Notes under the pieces: model-generated
What the model was told of the DNA's origin: nothing
Database searches by the model: none
Seen by the model: the letters and a program-made list of their open reading frames with translations, nothing else
Part shown: positions 1-7,363 of the stretch, in pieces
Layout: every line of letters begins with the position of its first letter
Position numbering within the stretch: the stretch's first letter is position 1
Assembly (NCBI GenBank): GCA_023407175.1
Contig: JAEYMU010000017.1
Span: 1-64,000 of the forward strand
From: Bacillota bacterium
Lineage (GTDB): Bacteria; Bacillota_A; Clostridia; Lachnospirales; Lachnospiraceae
Reading direction: 5' to 3'
DNA: 64,000 nucleotides
Position numbers and translations under genes: made by a program

Positions 1-644
1 CCAGACAGGCTGCCATAAAAAAAGCTAATTGTGACTATAGCATATCCATACACTTTAATGCTTATGGCGATGGTAAAGCTTTTAACAGTGCACAGGGAGT
101 TGGAATATATATTCACGATAAATATGCGGGTCAGTCTGATAAACTGGCTCCGGTTGTACTCAAACACCTGTCTGGGGGCAGTAAACAGACCAACCGGGGA
201 ATGAAGAAGCAATCCCTGGCGATGTGTAATTGCAATGCCATGAACACCAAAGCCTCCATCCTGTGCGAACTGGCATTCATGACAAATGAACGGGAAGCAA
301 CCGAGCTTATGGCGAAGCGGGCCTTCTGGAAAGAATGTGCCCAGGAAATCTGTAAGGGAGTATGTGAATATACTGGTATTAAATATGTGAAAGAGGTTTA
401 TATACCGACCACTACAATAGCAATGGAATCTTCTAAAACAGATATCAAATGGGCACAGGAGAAACTTAACGCAGTTATCCCATCGTGGTTGCCTAAGCTT
501 ACAGTAGATGGTATTTACGGACCAAAGATGCGTATTGCAGTTCTGGTTTATTGGGATCAGTTGGGCTGGGGTAAGGATATGGCAGATGACGGTACCAGAA
601 TAGGTAAAGCTACCAGAGAGGCCTTGGCCAAAGGCAGATCATAA
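1..644 (+). CDS. N-acetylmuramoyl-L-alanine amidase, 3' part, with C-terminal peptidoglycan-binding-like region
   Basis: The reading frame is open from base 3 to the stop at 642-644, so the gene begins upstream of the window. The visible part matches the end of an Amidase_3 (zinc amidase, cell-wall hydrolysis) domain: SIHFNAYG carries the zinc-ligand His, and ILCELAFMTNEREATEL carries the catalytic Glu in the family's usual E-x-x-F-x-x-N setting. A short linker (VYIPTTTIAMES) is followed by about 65 residues resembling a PG_binding repeat (WAQEKLNAV...LTVDGIYGPKMRIAV). The product is probably secreted or phage-like endolysin in style; the missing N-terminus prevents a choice. A strong terminator follows. 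Confidence 0.8.
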   Translation, partial: RQAAIKKANCDYSISIHFNAYGDGKAFNSAQGVGIYIHDKYAGQSDKLAPVVLKHLSGGSKQTNRGMKKQSLAMCNCNAMNTKASILCELAFMTNEREATELMAKRAFWKECAQEICKGVCEYTGIKYVKEVYIPTTTIAMESSKTDIKWAQEKLNAVIPSWLPKLTVDGIYGPKMRIAVLVYWDQLGWGKDMADDGTRIGKATREALAKGRS

Positions 645-663
645 ATTCGCACCGGTGCAAGTG

Positions 664-701
664 AACCCCCGGCCAGTAGATAGCAAAGCTGGCCGGGGGT
701 T
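664..701 (+). terminator. Hairpin terminator after the amidase gene
   Basis: Perfect 13-bp inverted repeat, AACCCCCGGCCAG (664-676) and CTGGCCGGGGGTT (689-701), 20 bases after the stop codon. Only a short T-rich tail (ACTATTTATT) follows. Confidence 0.8.
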
Positions 702-1365
702 ACTATTTATTCAGCAGAATATAAGATATCACTGTAGCGCTGTCAATTATAGTTATATTACAATATCGTTCATTTACGTCAATCAGGTTCATCGCCTATA
801 TATACCAATGTTTACCAGCAAATAGTAATATATTTGTCGTGATTTGTAAATAAAAAGATGTTCAACACATCATATTCCCCAGATGTGCAGGGCTCTCACG
901 TTTAAACAATATTATCTTCAGAAAGCAAAGCACCTAAATGAGTGGCGGTACTAAACTATAAATAAATTACATTACCTTTACTTTTGTGGTGCGATATTAT
1001 ATACATTAATAATGCTAAATTAAGCAAAATACATTATAAATGCAATTAAAAAGTAAAAAAGATTCATGCAAAATTAAAAAAATAGATTTACAAATTTGCC
1101 CTTTTGAGATATTATTGATATGAATGAGAAAGAAAATCAAAAATAATTGTACATATTTAATGATCTGGGTTCTGATTTGGAAATGTTTTATATACATAAA
1201 AAAGAAGTGAGGACAACAAAAGATGCATTGCAAATATGATGCAATATTGAGCATTATATTTGCGATAACGGTGCATAATCAAAATCATTAATTTGGGCCT
1301 GAGGAGTGCTTAATCGTATTTTTCAGAGTAAATAAGTCTTATTTATAAGACAGATGGGAGTTAAT
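702..1365. other. AT-rich intergenic stretch without a convincing gene
   Basis: Very AT-rich. The only long frame (minus strand, 1015-1254) is low-complexity I/F/L-rich and has no ribosome site, so I do not accept it. An inverted repeat ATTGCA...TGCAAT at 1227-1245 lies about 120 bases upstream of the mannanase gene and could be an operator, but I cannot assign a regulator. No clear -35/-10 pair was found. Confidence 0.5.
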
Positions 1366-2253
1366 ATGAAAAAATATTTCAGCCTTATTATGCTGCTTGT
1401 TTTGGCCTTTGTTTTTGGAAATATTCCAACCAGTGCCACAGCAGCTGAATCTACTTCCTGGATCAGGGGAGTAAATCTTCCGGCAATATGGTATGATTCA
1501 CAATCTTACAATGCATTAACAACAATTGATAATGAGGGCTTTAATACAGTCCGTATTGTCTGGAGTACAAGCGGGTCTGCCTCCAGATTGGATGATTATT
1601 TGACAAAATGTGATTCGCTGGGACTCAAACCCATTGTGGAACTTCATGATGCGACAGGAAGTACCAGCGCTTCCGATTTAACCAAATGTGTGGATTATTG
1701 GGTAAGCTCCTCCGTACTCACGGTCATAAAAAAGCATTCCACAACCTGGATCAATATTGCAAATGAATGGGGGCCATCCAATAGCACAGTATGGAGAGAT
1801 TCTTATATAACAGCGGTAAAAAGGCTTAGGAACGCGGGATTTGGCGGTGCTATTGTCATTGATGCCGGCGGCTGGGGGCAGGATGCAAACGATATTTTGA
1901 ACTATGCGACCAGTATTATGAGTGCGGATACGAAAAGCAATACAATCTTCAGTATTCACATGTATGGTTCCTGGAACAGTACAAGTTCAATTTCATCTTT
2001 TTTCAGCAGTTGTAAAAGTAAAGGCATTCCTTTAATGGTAGGGGAGTTTGGATATAATTATAATAACGGAAACAATAATCTGGGCTGTTCGGTAGATGCA
2101 TCATATCTGATTTCTGCTTGTAAAAGCTATGGTTACGGCTTCATTCCCTGGTCATGGTCAGGAAATGATTCCTCGAATTCCTGGCTGGATATGACATCTA
2201 ACTTTGGCAGTTATACAACATGGGGACAATTTATCAAAAATAATTTGTGGTAG
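1366..2253 (+). CDS. Secreted GH5 endo-beta-mannanase-like glycoside hydrolase
   Basis: Predicted 295-aa secreted glycoside hydrolase of family 5, closest in motif style to subfamily 8 mannan endo-1,4-beta-mannosidases. Residues 1-27 form a signal peptide (KK, hydrophobic core, ATAA cleavage region). The acid/base Glu is E134 in IANEWGP and the nucleophile is E227 in VGEFGY; HMYGSW (about 198-203) and the C-terminal FIPWSWSG are also typical. The catalytic domain fills the protein, with no carbohydrate-binding module or dockerin. ATG 1366 is preferred over the in-frame ATG at 1354 because GGGAG lies 5 bases upstream of it. Monocistronic. Substrate assignment is by motif resemblance; another GH5 activity is possible. 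Confidence 0.85.
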   Translation: MKKYFSLIMLLVLAFVFGNIPTSATAAESTSWIRGVNLPAIWYDSQSYNALTTIDNEGFNTVRIVWSTSGSASRLDDYLTKCDSLGLKPIVELHDATGSTSASDLTKCVDYWVSSSVLTVIKKHSTTWINIANEWGPSNSTVWRDSYITAVKRLRNAGFGGAIVIDAGGWGQDANDILNYATSIMSADTKSNTIFSIHMYGSWNSTSSISSFFSSCKSKGIPLMVGEFGYNYNNGNNNLGCSVDASYLISACKSYGYGFIPWSWSGNDSSNSWLDMTSNFGSYTTWGQFIKNNLW

Positions 2254-2418
2254 AATATTTATTACTCTTTTAAACAACTAAATCAGAACATATATGAAAG
2301 ATGCTTGCAACTTTGTTGAGGATTGCAGGAAAATGGGGTTGGAGGCGGCTAATTATTTGGATTAGCTTTGAGAAAATGTTTTCAATTGAGGTGAGGGAAC
2401 TTCATTAGGAAATGAATT

Positions 2419-2456
2419 AGCAGTAGCCGCTCCTTTACAAGAGTAAGGCTACTGCT
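2419..2456. terminator. Candidate bidirectional terminator between convergent genes
   Basis: Inverted repeat AGCAGTAGCC (2419-2428) and GGCTACTGCT (2447-2456) with flanking A/T bases, lying between the mannanase gene (+) and the XRE gene (-). No real T-run, hence moderate confidence. Confidence 0.5.
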
Positions 2457-2496
2457 ATTAATATTGGTAACAGAAAAAAGACAAATAGTTTTAATA

Positions 2497-2781
2497 TCAT
2501 CGCTCCCGGTAAGAATCAATAATAGATTGGATAATGGAGATTTGCTTAGGGGATAAACCGGATACCTCCAGATATTCCCCCTTTTCCAGACCAAGGAGAG
2601 AATCTACGGATACCTTATATAAAGCGGCCAGTTTCATAAGAGTAGTTAGGTCTGGCTCCCTTACGTTTAGCTCATAACTGCTGATTGCCGCCTTTGTTTT
2701 ACCGATACGTTCTGCTACTTGGTTTTGCGTCAGATGAATATTATTTCTTGATTTTTTTAATCTATCTCCAAGGTTAACCAT
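2497..2781 (-). CDS. XRE-family helix-turn-helix transcriptional regulator
   Basis: 94-aa DNA-binding protein. Residues 5-60 are a Cro/C1-type HTH: RLKKSRNNIHLTQNQVAERIGKT with recognition helix around KAAISSYELNVREP, followed by the usual TLMKLAALYKVSVDSLLG segment. The last 25 residues are charged and carry no recognisable effector domain. It stands alone; a long imperfect inverted repeat lies in the 328-base gap upstream. Target genes cannot be read from the sequence; autoregulation is the default guess for small XRE proteins. Confidence 0.85.
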   Translation of the reverse strand: MVNLGDRLKKSRNNIHLTQNQVAERIGKTKAAISSYELNVREPDLTTLMKLAALYKVSVDSLLGLEKGEYLEVSGLSPKQISIIQSIIDSYRER

Positions 2782-2900
2782 AGAGTCGCACCGCCTTATT
2801 CCATAGAATATATAAATTATAATGATATGAAGTACACAAATCGTATGATTATTTAATAAAAAATACTAAAAATGTTGACTTTTGAATGTGTCCCCAATAT

Positions 2901-3012
2901 AAGAGGGTGCCCCAAAGCCATATCCTTCATCAATAAAATACGATCGTATAATTGTTCGAAAGACAGTATTTTATATGATGTATATCAGGATAATAAATGT
3001 TGGGGCTCTTTC
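2901..3012. repeat. Long imperfect inverted repeat (about 110 bp)
   Basis: Left arm AAGAG-GGT-GCCCCAA (2901-2915) pairs with TTGGGGC-TCTTT (3000-3011). Further inside, ATCCT (2922-2926) pairs with AGGAT, CATC (2928-2931) with GATG, and ATAAAATAC (2933-2941) with GTATTTTAT (2966-2974). The loop contains the palindrome CGATCG. It fills most of the gap between the divergent XRE and 167-aa genes. It could be a structured leader, a non-autonomous mobile element remnant or an operator region. No target-site duplication is obvious. Confidence 0.5.
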
Positions 3013-3109
3013 TTTAATGCTATATTTTAAAGACATATCCTGCTCATATTGCGGGGGAAAACTGAATAGTGTAAAATATTGCTAGGATTAATAATTTGGA
3101 GGGTTTATA

Positions 3110-3613
3110 ATGGATGCATTTGTAAAGGGGTTATTAAGTCAGGAAAAGAGTCCTATGATACCGGAGGAATATGATTATTGGAAGGACCTGATCGGTGAAT
3201 GGGAGTTTGATTATTATGACGGATATGATGAAAACGAGAGAAGGCATGTGAAGGGAGAATGGATATTTGCAAGGATTTTAGAAGGAATAGGAATTCAGGA
3301 TTTATTCATTTGCCCATCAAGGGATACAAGAGCTTCAAACCCACAGCCGGATGGAGAATACGGAGTGGCAATCAGAATGTTTAATCCAAATACGATGCGA
3401 TGGGATATGGTTTATACGAATAAAGGAAGTATGACGCGTCTGGAAGGGAAGAAGGAAGCCGGAAAAATTGTCTTGACGGTATTGGAACAACCGGATTGCA
3501 AATGGGTCTTTGCTGAAATATCAAAGGAGAAATTTCACTGGCAGAATGTCACTGTCCTGGAGGATGGCTCCTGGCGGGCCAATTCAGATGTCTATGCGGT
3601 AAGAAAGGGATAA
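3110..3613 (+). CDS. Uncharacterised 167-aa protein, DUF1579/lipocalin-like fold suspected
   Basis: No signal peptide or membrane segment, so probably cytoplasmic. The sequence pattern, with GEWEFDYYDGYDEN near residue 30, repeated short beta-strand-like stretches, WDMVYTNKGSMTRLEG in the middle and FHWQNVTVLEDGSW near the end, recalls small beta-barrel proteins annotated DUF1579 or 'heme-binding/lipocalin-like'. No catalytic residues can be named. ATG 3110 follows GGAGGG with a good spacer. No operon partner: the next gene starts 185 bases on with its own promoter. Function unknown. Confidence 0.75.
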   Translation: MDAFVKGLLSQEKSPMIPEEYDYWKDLIGEWEFDYYDGYDENERRHVKGEWIFARILEGIGIQDLFICPSRDTRASNPQPDGEYGVAIRMFNPNTMRWDMVYTNKGSMTRLEGKKEAGKIVLTVLEQPDCKWVFAEISKEKFHWQNVTVLEDGSWRANSDVYAVRKG

Positions 3614-3680
3614 ATAAGCCGGCAGAGGCTGCCTACCACAAATAGCTGACATCATTAAATTTAAAAAAGTAAAAAAACTG

Positions 3681-3732
3681 TTGACAATCATTATAGACAA
3701 TTGTATATTATTATCATAGACAAATGTAGATC
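3681..3732 (+). promoter_or_regulatory. blaI-type promoter with two BlaI-like operators
   Basis: TTGACA (3681-3686), 17-base spacer, TATATT (3704-3709). Two copies of a GACAA-N-TGTA dyad, TATAGACAATTGTATAT (3692-3708) and ATAGACAAATGTAGAT (3716-3731), cover the spacer/-10 and the start region. This is the known layout for BlaI/MecI autoregulation (core ACA-N2-TGT); binding here is inferred. Confidence 0.75.
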
Positions 3733-3798
3733 ATAAATATATTAAGAAAAAGGAATAGAGCACTGCAAAAATTCAGGAAGGAAGAGGGCATAAGAAAT

Positions 3799-4212
3799 AT
3801 GAAAGCGGAACCATCAAAAGAAGCATCCGGAGGTAACTCCATAACCAGATTACCCGAGACAGAATATGAGGTCATGGCAGCCATATGGCGAAACCTTCCT
3901 CCGGTAACCACAACAACACTTATGAATCAGCTGGGCAGGGAAAAGGGCTGGAAGCTTCAGACTCTGGTCAGCCTATTAAACCGTCTGACAGAACGTGGTT
4001 TTTTGCGCAGTGAGAAGCTGGGGAAGGAACGAACCTATTATCCCTGCATCAAACAGGAGGATTACATCCAGTATGAAACGGAGCTGTTTGTGGAACGGTA
4101 TCATGGGAATTCGTTATTTCAGCTGGTGAATGCATTTTCCGGAAGTAAGAGACTAAGCAAGGAAGAGATTGACGAATTAAGCTTGTGGTTAAAGGACCAA
4201 GAGGACAAATAA
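3799..4212 (+). CDS. BlaI/MecI/CopY-family transcriptional repressor
   Basis: 137-aa winged-helix repressor. The core LPETEYEVMAAIWRNLPPVTTTTLMNQLGREKGWKLQTLVSLLNRLTERGFLRSEKLGKERTYYP matches the BlaI DNA-binding domain, and the C-terminal part gives the dimerisation helices. In characterised systems a partner BlaR1 sensor triggers loss of this repressor. Here the next gene starts one base after the stop and encodes such a sensor. ATG 3799 has a purine-rich site (GGAAGGAAGAGGG, 3777-3788) somewhat far upstream. Two matching operators lie in its promoter. No beta-lactamase gene is adjacent, so the regulated target may be the operon itself or unlinked cell-wall genes. Confidence 0.9.
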   Translation: MKAEPSKEASGGNSITRLPETEYEVMAAIWRNLPPVTTTTLMNQLGREKGWKLQTLVSLLNRLTERGFLRSEKLGKERTYYPCIKQEDYIQYETELFVERYHGNSLFQLVNAFSGSKRLSKEEIDELSLWLKDQEDK

Positions 4213-4213
4213 T

Positions 4214-5854
4214 ATGGTTGCTGTATTTTATCTATGCCTTACAAATTCTCTTAATATGGCTCTCTTTATCCTGATGCTGGTCCTCCTGGAACCATTGATA
4301 AAGAAATATGTTTCTGCGGTTTGTCTATACCGTCTTTGGGTAATCCTGCTGATTGCCTTGCTCATACCGGTGCGTTTTGAGATTACGAAAGCATTCTATT
4401 ATATCAGCCCGCCGCGGATGGCTGTGGAAGACAATGCTTTTGTAGAACAGGAGATACAAGGCAGCAGTGACCTCGACCATGTCACCGGTGAGAATGACCT
4501 GGTGCAGGAGCAGTTAACTCGGAATGCAGGCGCAGGGAAAAGCTCGCAGGAAAGGGCAGCTTTATGGAAGCAGTTACTGCAAGCCGGTTTTCTCTGTTTG
4601 CTTCAGAACGGATACGTATTCCTATGCCTGCTTTGGGGTCTTGGAGCTATTATTCTGCTCACCATAAAAGGCAGTCAGTATTATGCCTGTCTGAGAAGAT
4701 TAAGAAGATTTATGGTACCTGTTAAGCAGGAGGAATTTCGCGAGGTATATGGACAATGCATCCGGGAATTGACTCATAAATACTCAGGAGGACTGAGGAA
4801 GGCTGATAAAATTCAGGTTTGGAAATGCTCGGTTATTACAAGCCCTATGACAATCGGAATTCTTAGACCTAAAATTTTGTTGCCGGAGGAAATATATTTA
4901 CCGAAAGACCTTTATTTTATATTAAAGCATGAGCTGATCCATATCCTAAGACGGGATTCCCTGGTAAAATTAATCCGGCTGATTGTTTTGGCTCTTCATT
5001 GGTACAATCCGTTTTGCTATATATTATACGGTCATTTGGAGGATTGGTGTGAAACCTCCTGCGATGAAGAGGTTCTTTCGAATTCAACCAGATCGGATTG
5101 CATCAGCTATGGCAGGCTCTTACTAAAGAGCGCCACAGTTAAGAACAATACAACAGCCTTGGTCAATCTGTATGGAGGAAAAAATAATATGAAATTCAGA
5201 CTGCATTCCATCCTGAATTATAGGAAAAAATATACCGGCAATCTGCTGGCATTGCTATTACTGGCGGTTGTTTCTACGACAGTAATTGTTGCAACAATGA
5301 ACCAAACACAGGCTTCAGCCTCTGATGACAGTAAAATAACGACGGAACAGTCCGGACAGCCGGCAGAAAGGGCAGAGGCTGGTATCACAGCTGCTCCAGA
5401 CGACAGTGACCGGAATCCCACCGAAGCTGTCAATCAGGAGGACGGGGTGGCAGCCTCTGCTACACAGGATGTTCTGACCACAGCTACACTGCGTGAAACA
5501 ATAGTGGAATATGCCATAGAGGCTGAGGGCACCCCGTTTTTGTGGGGAGGCAATGACTTAAATACCGGTGTTGATGCCAGTGGATTTACCCAGGCTGTTT
5601 TCGGGGAATTTGGCTATGAACTTCCCAGAACATCAAGGGAACAGGCAGCGCAATATGAGGAAGTGTCCCTGGACAGCCTGCAACCGGGTGATTTAATCTT
5701 TTATGAAACCACAGGCGATAACAAAGTCAGTCATGTTGGGATTTATATTGGAAATGATGAAATCATTCATGCAAAGAATGCACAGAGAGGCGTTGTGATT
5801 GAAGACATGAACTACCGTACTCCATTCAGCGCGGGCAGGGTTATTACAGAATAA
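4214..5854 (+). CDS. BlaR1/MecR1-like M56 metalloprotease sensor fused to a catalytically altered NlpC/P60 domain
   Basis: 546 aa. Membrane segments are visible near residues 8-27, 38-55, 124-150 and 343-362. The cytoplasmic M56 zinc-protease domain carries HELIH (239-243) and EDWCETSCDEEV downstream. After the last membrane segment comes an outside linker rich in T/A/D, then an NlpC/P60 domain (about 425-546). In that family the catalytic Cys lies in G-x-DCSGF; here it reads GVDASGF, Ala455, codon GCC. The His (VSHVGI, H507) and the third polar position (IIHAKN, H519) remain. BlaR1 normally has a penicillin-binding sensor in this position. I infer a peptidoglycan-sensing receptor that binds but does not cleave. 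It is translated with blaI and ends at a strong terminator. Confidence 0.85.
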   Translation: MVAVFYLCLTNSLNMALFILMLVLLEPLIKKYVSAVCLYRLWVILLIALLIPVRFEITKAFYYISPPRMAVEDNAFVEQEIQGSSDLDHVTGENDLVQEQLTRNAGAGKSSQERAALWKQLLQAGFLCLLQNGYVFLCLLWGLGAIILLTIKGSQYYACLRRLRRFMVPVKQEEFREVYGQCIRELTHKYSGGLRKADKIQVWKCSVITSPMTIGILRPKILLPEEIYLPKDLYFILKHELIHILRRDSLVKLIRLIVLALHWYNPFCYILYGHLEDWCETSCDEEVLSNSTRSDCISYGRLLLKSATVKNNTTALVNLYGGKNNMKFRLHSILNYRKKYTGNLLALLLLAVVSTTVIVATMNQTQASASDDSKITTEQSGQPAERAEAGITAAPDDSDRNPTEAVNQEDGVAASATQDVLTTATLRETIVEYAIEAEGTPFLWGGNDLNTGVDASGFTQAVFGEFGYELPRTSREQAAQYEEVSLDSLQPGDLIFYETTGDNKVSHVGIYIGNDEIIHAKNAQRGVVIEDMNYRTPFSAGRVITE

Positions 5855-5909
5855 TATGATAGAAAATCATCAGCTAAGTACCGAGCCGGCAGACAGTTAA
5901 TAATCCAGT

Positions 5910-5961
5910 AGAAGGTCTCCTAAAGCAATGAGCTTCATTGCTTCGGGGGACCTTCTTTTTT
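5910..5961 (+). terminator. Rho-independent terminator after the blaI-blaR1-like operon
   Basis: Hairpin AGAAGGTCTCC...AAGCAATGA (5910-5932) with TTCATTGCTTCGGGGGACCTTCT (5934-5956), then a T-run. About 56 bases after the stop codon. Confidence 0.85.
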
Positions 5962-6030
5962 CTGTGAGATCCTGTCCTGCTGATGAGAAAACCGTCATTC
6001 AATTTAGCCTTTAATAAGGTGAAAATAAAA

Positions 6031-6059
6031 TTGACAATATGTGGTACTTGCTTTAATAT
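6031..6059 (+). promoter_or_regulatory. Sigma-A-type promoter for the 333-aa secreted protein
   Basis: TTGACA (6031-6036), 17-base spacer, TAATAT (6054-6059), with a leader of about 115 bases before ATG 6184. Confidence 0.75.
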
Positions 6060-6183
6060 AGAAAAGCAAGAATTTTCATAGACAGGTATCCTTAGGGGTG
6101 CTGAATGGAAGACAGATTGGCCGGGGTGGGAGGCTACAGAACGGTTTAGTTCTTGCTCAAATAAAACAAAGGGGAAAGTACAA

Positions 6184-7185
6184 ATGAAACGAAAATTATC
6201 ACTGGTATTGGTATTAACATTAGTATTAACATTTCTTGGCAGCTCGATAGCCCATGCGGATACGGCAACGGATTTAAGCAAAAGGGAGAAAGCAATTGTC
6301 AAGGCCTATGTTAAAACAGTAGAGACGGGAGATTTAAAGTATCTTAATAAGTATAAATATCCGGGCATGACTTATCAGGAGCCCGGATATGCGGGTTTAT
6401 ATAATGTTAAAATCATTTCGCCCAAGTATTCCAAAAAGTATATTAAAAGTGAGAAGCTATACTGTCTGTATGTAACGGGAACATTGGCTGTATCCGAAGA
6501 GGATTATTTAGTACTTGCGAAGATGAGAATAGGTATCTATATAAAAAAGAAAGGAAATACAGCATATGCCTATCTTGAGAAACAAACAGATGGGAAAGAC
6601 ATCTATGCGGATCAGATTATTACGGTCGATAAGCTGTCTAAATCTGCAATAACCGAATTAGAAAAGTATCTTGTGGGGCTATATGGCGAAGATAATGGGA
6701 AGGCCTTGATGTATCCGGACAGTACAGAAGAAATTAAGAGTACGGAGTTTCAAAGTGATGACGGGAAGGAAAGCCTTACAGCACCGTCTACATGGACAAA
6801 TTATGAGGAGCTAAGCGATGATGCGATATTGCATATAGCTGACCGTTCCAATGAAAGATATCTCATTGTATTAAAGGAAACAAAAGAATATTTCAGCGAG
6901 GATATGTCTCTTAACGATTACACTGAGGCAGTCAAGAGCCGTGTTGTGGGTAATGTAGAGAATGCCAGTATAGGAGATATGGAGGAGCTTGAAGTAAATG
7001 GTAATAATGCACAGTGCTTTATAATGTCAGGAGAGTACAGCAAAATTAAGATTACATACATATTCATGTGTATTGAAACATCCAATGACTTCTATATGAT
7101 AATGGGCTGGACACCAACTATGAACTTTAGTGAAAGCAAGGATGAGATACTGGAGATTATGAAGAGCTTTAAGGAAACGGAATAA
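6184..7185 (+). CDS. Secreted protein of unknown function (333 aa)
   Basis: Residues 1-25 form a signal peptide (KRK, long leucine/valine core, AHA cleavage site); there is no lipobox Cys and no anchor, so the product should be released. The N-terminal half (about 30-170) is lysine- and tyrosine-rich. The C-terminal half (about 195-333), with LTAPSTWTNYEEL, ILHIADRSNERYLIVLKE and MIMGWTPTMNFSESKDEILEIMKSFK, looks like the PsbP/DcrB-like fold seen in many secreted Firmicute proteins; this is a resemblance only. ATG 6184 follows GGGGAAAG. It has its own promoter and terminator, so it is monocistronic. Confidence 0.8.
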   Translation: MKRKLSLVLVLTLVLTFLGSSIAHADTATDLSKREKAIVKAYVKTVETGDLKYLNKYKYPGMTYQEPGYAGLYNVKIISPKYSKKYIKSEKLYCLYVTGTLAVSEEDYLVLAKMRIGIYIKKKGNTAYAYLEKQTDGKDIYADQIITVDKLSKSAITELEKYLVGLYGEDNGKALMYPDSTEEIKSTEFQSDDGKESLTAPSTWTNYEELSDDAILHIADRSNERYLIVLKETKEYFSEDMSLNDYTEAVKSRVVGNVENASIGDMEELEVNGNNAQCFIMSGEYSKIKITYIFMCIETSNDFYMIMGWTPTMNFSESKDEILEIMKSFKETE

Positions 7186-7241
7186 ACAGAAGTAATTCTG
7201 CGCTGAAATATTATATATAGATATTATAATCAAACTGTAGT

Positions 7242-7282
7242 AGGAGTGCCGTTTCACTTGATAGAAGCGGCACTCCATTTTT
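7242..7282 (+). terminator. Rho-independent terminator
   Basis: GGAGTGCCG (7243-7251) pairs with CGGCACTCC (7268-7276), followed by ATTTTT. Serves the 333-aa gene and lies before the convergent ABC operon. Confidence 0.85.
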
Positions 7283-7363
7283 GTGCTTTATAGGACGCCG
7301 AACCTTTTTGTTTGATGAATTATAACCCTGATGGTCTGGATGTGATGATATATGGAATAAGAG

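Noticed and set aside
1015..1254. 79-codon minus-strand frame in the first intergenic stretch
   Set aside because: Low-complexity I/F/L-rich product, no ribosome site, very AT-rich DNA.
2368..2385. Palindrome TTGAGAAAATGTTTTCAA after the mannanase gene, resembling a catabolite (cre/LacI) operator
   Set aside because: It lies downstream of the gene with no promoter or gene behind it, and lacks the central CG of a cre site.
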